Assembly (NCBI GenBank): GCA_003255065.1
Contig: QAOA01005573.1
Coordinates: 1 to 64,000, forward strand
DNA from: Cercis canadensis
Lineage: Eukaryota > Streptophyta > Magnoliopsida > Fabales > Fabaceae
Length of the DNA stretch: 64,000 nt
Direction: 5' to 3'
The notes beneath the pieces are model-generated. The model had not been told where the DNA came from. It ran no database searches and worked only from the letters and a program-made list of their open reading frames with translations. A program made the position numbers and the translations under genes. How positions within the stretch are numbered: the stretch's first letter is position 1; each line of letters opens with the position of its first letter. Shown here piece by piece: positions 60,421 through 64,000 of this stretch.

Positions 60421-62680
60421 TCCCTGTATTTGACTCGGATATTTTTCTCGGCTTTCACTGTATTTGAGAAGGGACTGTTTGCTGGTGGGTAATTGTATCT
60501 GGCCAGGGTCCCTGTTTCGGTTCATCCCTGTATCTAACTCAAATTTTTTTCTTGGGTTTCACTGTATCTGGGAGTGGTCTGTTTCTTGGTGGATCAATGT
60601 TTCTTGCCCGGGACCCTGTTTCGGTTCGTCTCTGTATCTGGTTCAAAATTTTTTCTTAGGTTTCACTGTATTTGAGAAGGATCTATTTACTGGTAGGTCA
60701 TTGTTTCTGGCCCGGGACCCTCCTTCGGTTCGTCCCTGTATTTGACTCGGATATTTTTCTTGGGTTTCACTGTATTTAGGAAGGGATTGTTTTCTGGTAG
60801 GTCAATTTTTCTGGCCCAAGACCCTTTTTCGATTCGTCTCTGTATCTGACTCGGATATTTTTTATGGGTTTCACTGTATTTAGGTATGGACTGCTTCATG
60901 GTTGGTCAATATATCTGACCCGAGACCTTGTTTCGGTTCGTCGCTGTATTTGACTCGGTTATTTTTTTTGGGTTTCACTGCATTTGCGAAGGGACTATTT
61001 TCTAGCGGGTCATTGTATTTGGCCCGAGAACCTATTTCGGTTCGTCCCTGTGTTTGACTCGGATATTTTTCTTGGGTTTCACTTTATTAGGGAAGGCACT
61101 ATTTTCTAGTGGGTCATTGTATCTAGCTCGAGAACCTATTTCGGTTCGTCCCTGTGTTTGACTCGGTTATTTTTCTTTGGTATCACTGTATTTGAGAAGG
61201 GACTGTTGTCTGGTGGGTCATTGTAGCTGGCTTGGGACCCTGTTTCGGTTCGTCCCTGTATCTGACTCGAATTTTTTTTTTTTGGGTTTCACTGTACTTG
61301 CGAAGGGTCTGTTTGCTGGTGGGTCATTGTAGCTGGCCCGGGACCCAGTGTCGGTTTGTCCCTATATCTGACTCGGATATTTTTCTTTGGTTTCACTATA
61401 TTTTAAAAGGGTCTGTTTGCTGGTGGGTCATTGTAGCTGGCCCAGGACCCTGTGTGTGTTCGTCCCTATATATGACTCGGATATTTTTCTTTGGTTTCAC
61501 TGTATTTGAGAAGAGACTGTTTGTTGGTGGGTCATTGTAATTGGCCCGGGACCCTGTGTTGGTTCATCCCTGTATCTAACTAAAAAATTTTTCTTGGGTT
61601 TCACTGTATTTGCGAAGGGTCTGTTTGCTGGTGGTTCATTGTAGCTGGCCCGGGACTTTGTGTCGGTTTGTCCCTGTATCTGACTCGGATTTTTTTCTTG
61701 GGTTTCACTGTATTTGAGAAGGAACTGTTTGCTGGTGGGACATTGTATCTGGCCCAAGACCCTGTTTCGGTTCGTCCCTTTATCTGATTCTAATTTTTTT
61801 CTTTGGTTTCACTGTATTTGGGAAGGATCTATTTCCTGGTAGGTCATTGTTTCTGGCCCGGGACCCTGTTTCGGTTCGTCCCTGTATCTGACTCGGATAT
61901 TTTTCTTGGGTTTCACTATATTTGGGAAGGGACTGTTGTTTGGTGGGTCATTGTATTTGGCCCGGGACCCTGTTTCGGTTCATCTCTGTATCTGACTCGG
62001 ATATTTTTCTTGGGCTTCACTGTATTTGAGAAGGGACAGTTGGCTGGTGGGTCATTGTAGCTGGCCCGGGACCCTGTGTCTGTTCATCCCTGTATCTGAC
62101 TCGGATATTTTTCTTGGTTTCACTGTATTTGAGAAGGGACTATTTGCTTATGGGTCATTGTTTCTGGCCCGGGACCCTGTTTCGGTTCGTCCCTGTATCT
62201 AACACGGATATTTTTCTTGGATATCACTCTATTTGAGAAGGGATTGTTTGCTGGTGGGTCACTGTATCTGGCCCGGGTCCCTGTTTCGGTTCATCCCTGT
62301 ATCTAACTCGGATTTTTTTTCTTGGGTTTAATTGTATCTGGGAAAGGTCTATTTCCTGGTGGATCAATGTTTCTGGCCCAGGACCCTATTTTGGTTCGTC
62401 TATGTAGCTGGTTCGGATAATTTTCTTGGGTTTCACTGTATTTATGTATGGACTGTTTCATGGTTGGTCAATGTATCTGACTCGAGAACCTGTTTCGGTT
62501 CGGCTCTGTATCTGACTCAGATATTTTTCTTGGGTTTCACTGTATTTGCGAAGGGACTGTTTGCTGGTGGGTCATTGTAGCTGGCTCGGGACCCTGTGTT
62601 GGTTCGTCGCTGTATCTGACTCGGATATTTTTCTTTGGTTTCAATCTATCTGGGAAGGGTCTGTTTCCTGTTGGATCAAT

Positions 62681-63341
62681 GTTTCTGGCCCGGGACCCTA
62701 TTTCGGTTCGTCCCTGTATCTGACTCAGAAATTTTTCTTGGGTTTCACTGTATTTGCGAAGGGTCTGTTTGCTGGTGGGTCAATGTAGCTGGCCCGGGAC
62801 TCTGTGTCGGTTCGTCCCTGTATCTGACTCTGATATTTTTCTGGGGTTTCACTATATGTGGGAAGGGGCTATTGTCTGGTGGGTCATTGTATTTGGCCTG
62901 GGATCCTGTTTCGGTTCGTCCTTGTATCTGACTCAGATATTTTTCTCGGGTTTCACTGTATTTGAGAAGGGACTTTTTGCTGGTGGGTAATTGTATCTGG
63001 GCCGGGTCCCTGTTTCGATTCATCCCTGTATCTAACTCGGATTTTTTTCTTGAGTTTCACTGTATCTAGGAAGGGTCTGTTTCTTGGTGGATCAATGTTT
63101 CTGGTCCGGGACACTGTTTTGGTTCGTCTCTGTATCTGGTTCAGAATTTTTTCGTAGGTTTCACACTATTTGAGAAGGATCTATTTCCTGGTAGGTCCAT
63201 GTTTTTTGCCCGGGACCCTCCTTCGGTTCGTCCCTATATTTGACTTGGATATTTTTCTTGGGTTTCACTGTATTTGGGAAGGGATTGTTTTCTTGTAGGT
63301 CAATTTTTCTGGCCCGATACCCTTTTTCGATTCGTCTCTGT
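62681..63341 (+). repeat. block copy, matches 57650-58310
   Basis: The copies match at a shift of 5,031 bp. This copy keeps the full-length monomer that is deleted near 58314, so it predates or escaped that deletion. Confidence 0.82.
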
Positions 63342-64000
63342 ATCTGACTCGGATATTTCTCATGGGTTTCACTGTATTTACGTATGGACTGTTTCATGGT
63401 TGGTCAATGTATCTGACCCGAGACCCTGTTTCGGTTCATTGCTGTATTTGACTCAGATATTTTTCTTGGGTTTCACTGTATCTGCGAAGGGTCTGTTTGC
63501 TGGTTGGTCATTATAGCTGGCCCGGGACTCAGTGTCGGTTCGTCCCTGTATCTGACTCGGATATTTTTCTTTGGTTTCACTGTATTTGAGAAGGGACTGT
63601 TTACTGGTGGGTCATTATATCTGGCCCGGGACCCTGTGTCAGTTCGTCCCTATATATGACTCGGATATTTTTCTTTGGTTTCACTATATTTGAGAAGAGA
63701 CTATTTGCCGGTGGGTCATTATAACTGGCCCGAGACCCTGTGTTGGTTCGTCCCTGAATCTGACTCGGATATTTCTCATGGGTTTCACTGTATTTGCGAA
63801 GGGTTTGTTTGCTAAAGGGTTAATGTAGCTGGCCCGGGACTCTGTGTCAGTTCGTCCCTGTATCTGACTCTGATATTTTTTTGGGGTTTCACTATATTTG
63901 GGAAGGGACTGTTCTCTGGTGGGTCATTGTATTTGGCCCGGGATCCTGTTTCGACTCGTTCCTGTATCTGACTCAGATATTTTTCTCGGGTTTCACTGTA

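Larger units (their letters stand above)
33180..64000 (+). repeat. satellite array 2, section of 104-bp monomers with large block repeats
   Basis: This is the same satellite and orientation, continuing beyond the right window edge. After about 33.12 kb I no longer see the 103-bp GTGGGACATTGTA class. Instead GGGACTGTTGTCTGGTGGG, GGGTCAATGTAGCTGG, GACTCTAATTTTTTTC and TTTTTCTGGGGTTTCAC variants become common. Monomers from about 33360 to 34080 are unusually alike. Large near-identical blocks follow and are listed separately. I saw no gene, RNA gene or foreign insertion. Confidence 0.96.

Noticed and set aside
1197..64000. CENP-B-box-like motif in the monomer
   Set aside because: I looked for the core TTCG...CGGG arrangement. 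TTCG and CCCGGG both occur, but not with the required order and spacing.

Overview
This window is plant-type repetitive nuclear DNA with no protein-coding gene that I can support. About 96% of it (1197-23867 and 25295-64000) is one tandem satellite family with a monomer of about 104 bp. All monomers point the same way and there are roughly 590 of them by length. The rest is two copies of one LTR-type retrotransposon end. A plant is inferred from three things: the kilobase-scale TG...CA-bounded LTR with a 5-bp target duplication, the GGCCCA/TGGGCC motifs inside it, and a long homogeneous satellite with CpG and CHG decay. I do not recognise the species or a named satellite family.

Layout. 1-1196 is an LTR cut by the left window edge. 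1197-23867 is satellite array 1. 23868-25294 is a complete 1427-bp LTR, in the opposite orientation to the first copy, flanked on both sides by satellite and by a perfect 5-bp duplication (CCTGG). It is therefore a solo LTR inserted into the array. 25295-33180 continues the same array and is rich in a 103-bp monomer class. 33180-64000 is satellite dominated by 104-bp monomers, with large near-identical segmental repeats. The two LTR copies form an inverted repeat: paired positions add up to 25064 at every point checked, and the arms enclose 22.67 kb of satellite.

Within the satellite, diverged monomer types recur in the same order, so the array carries higher-order structure. The clearest repeat is about 4.3 kb, copied 6,235 bp downstream (35165-39490 and 41401-45725). 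Other block copies sit at shifts of about 620, 1,350, 1,687, 3,014, 3,314, 3,538, 3,830, 5,031, 8,933/9,348, 11,376/11,446 and 11,755 bp. Local one-, two- and three-monomer duplications and several hybrid deleted monomers are also visible. These fit unequal exchange in steps of about one monomer.

The many open frames in the array come from the monomer itself. The + strand is T-rich and A-poor, so stop codons are rare, and the 104/103-bp period rotates the frame at each monomer. They are not annotated as genes. The products of interest are structural: a satellite apparently undescribed to me, its higher-order layout, and the dated-by-insertion LTR pair. All comparisons were made by eye, so block boundaries are approximate unless stated as exact.
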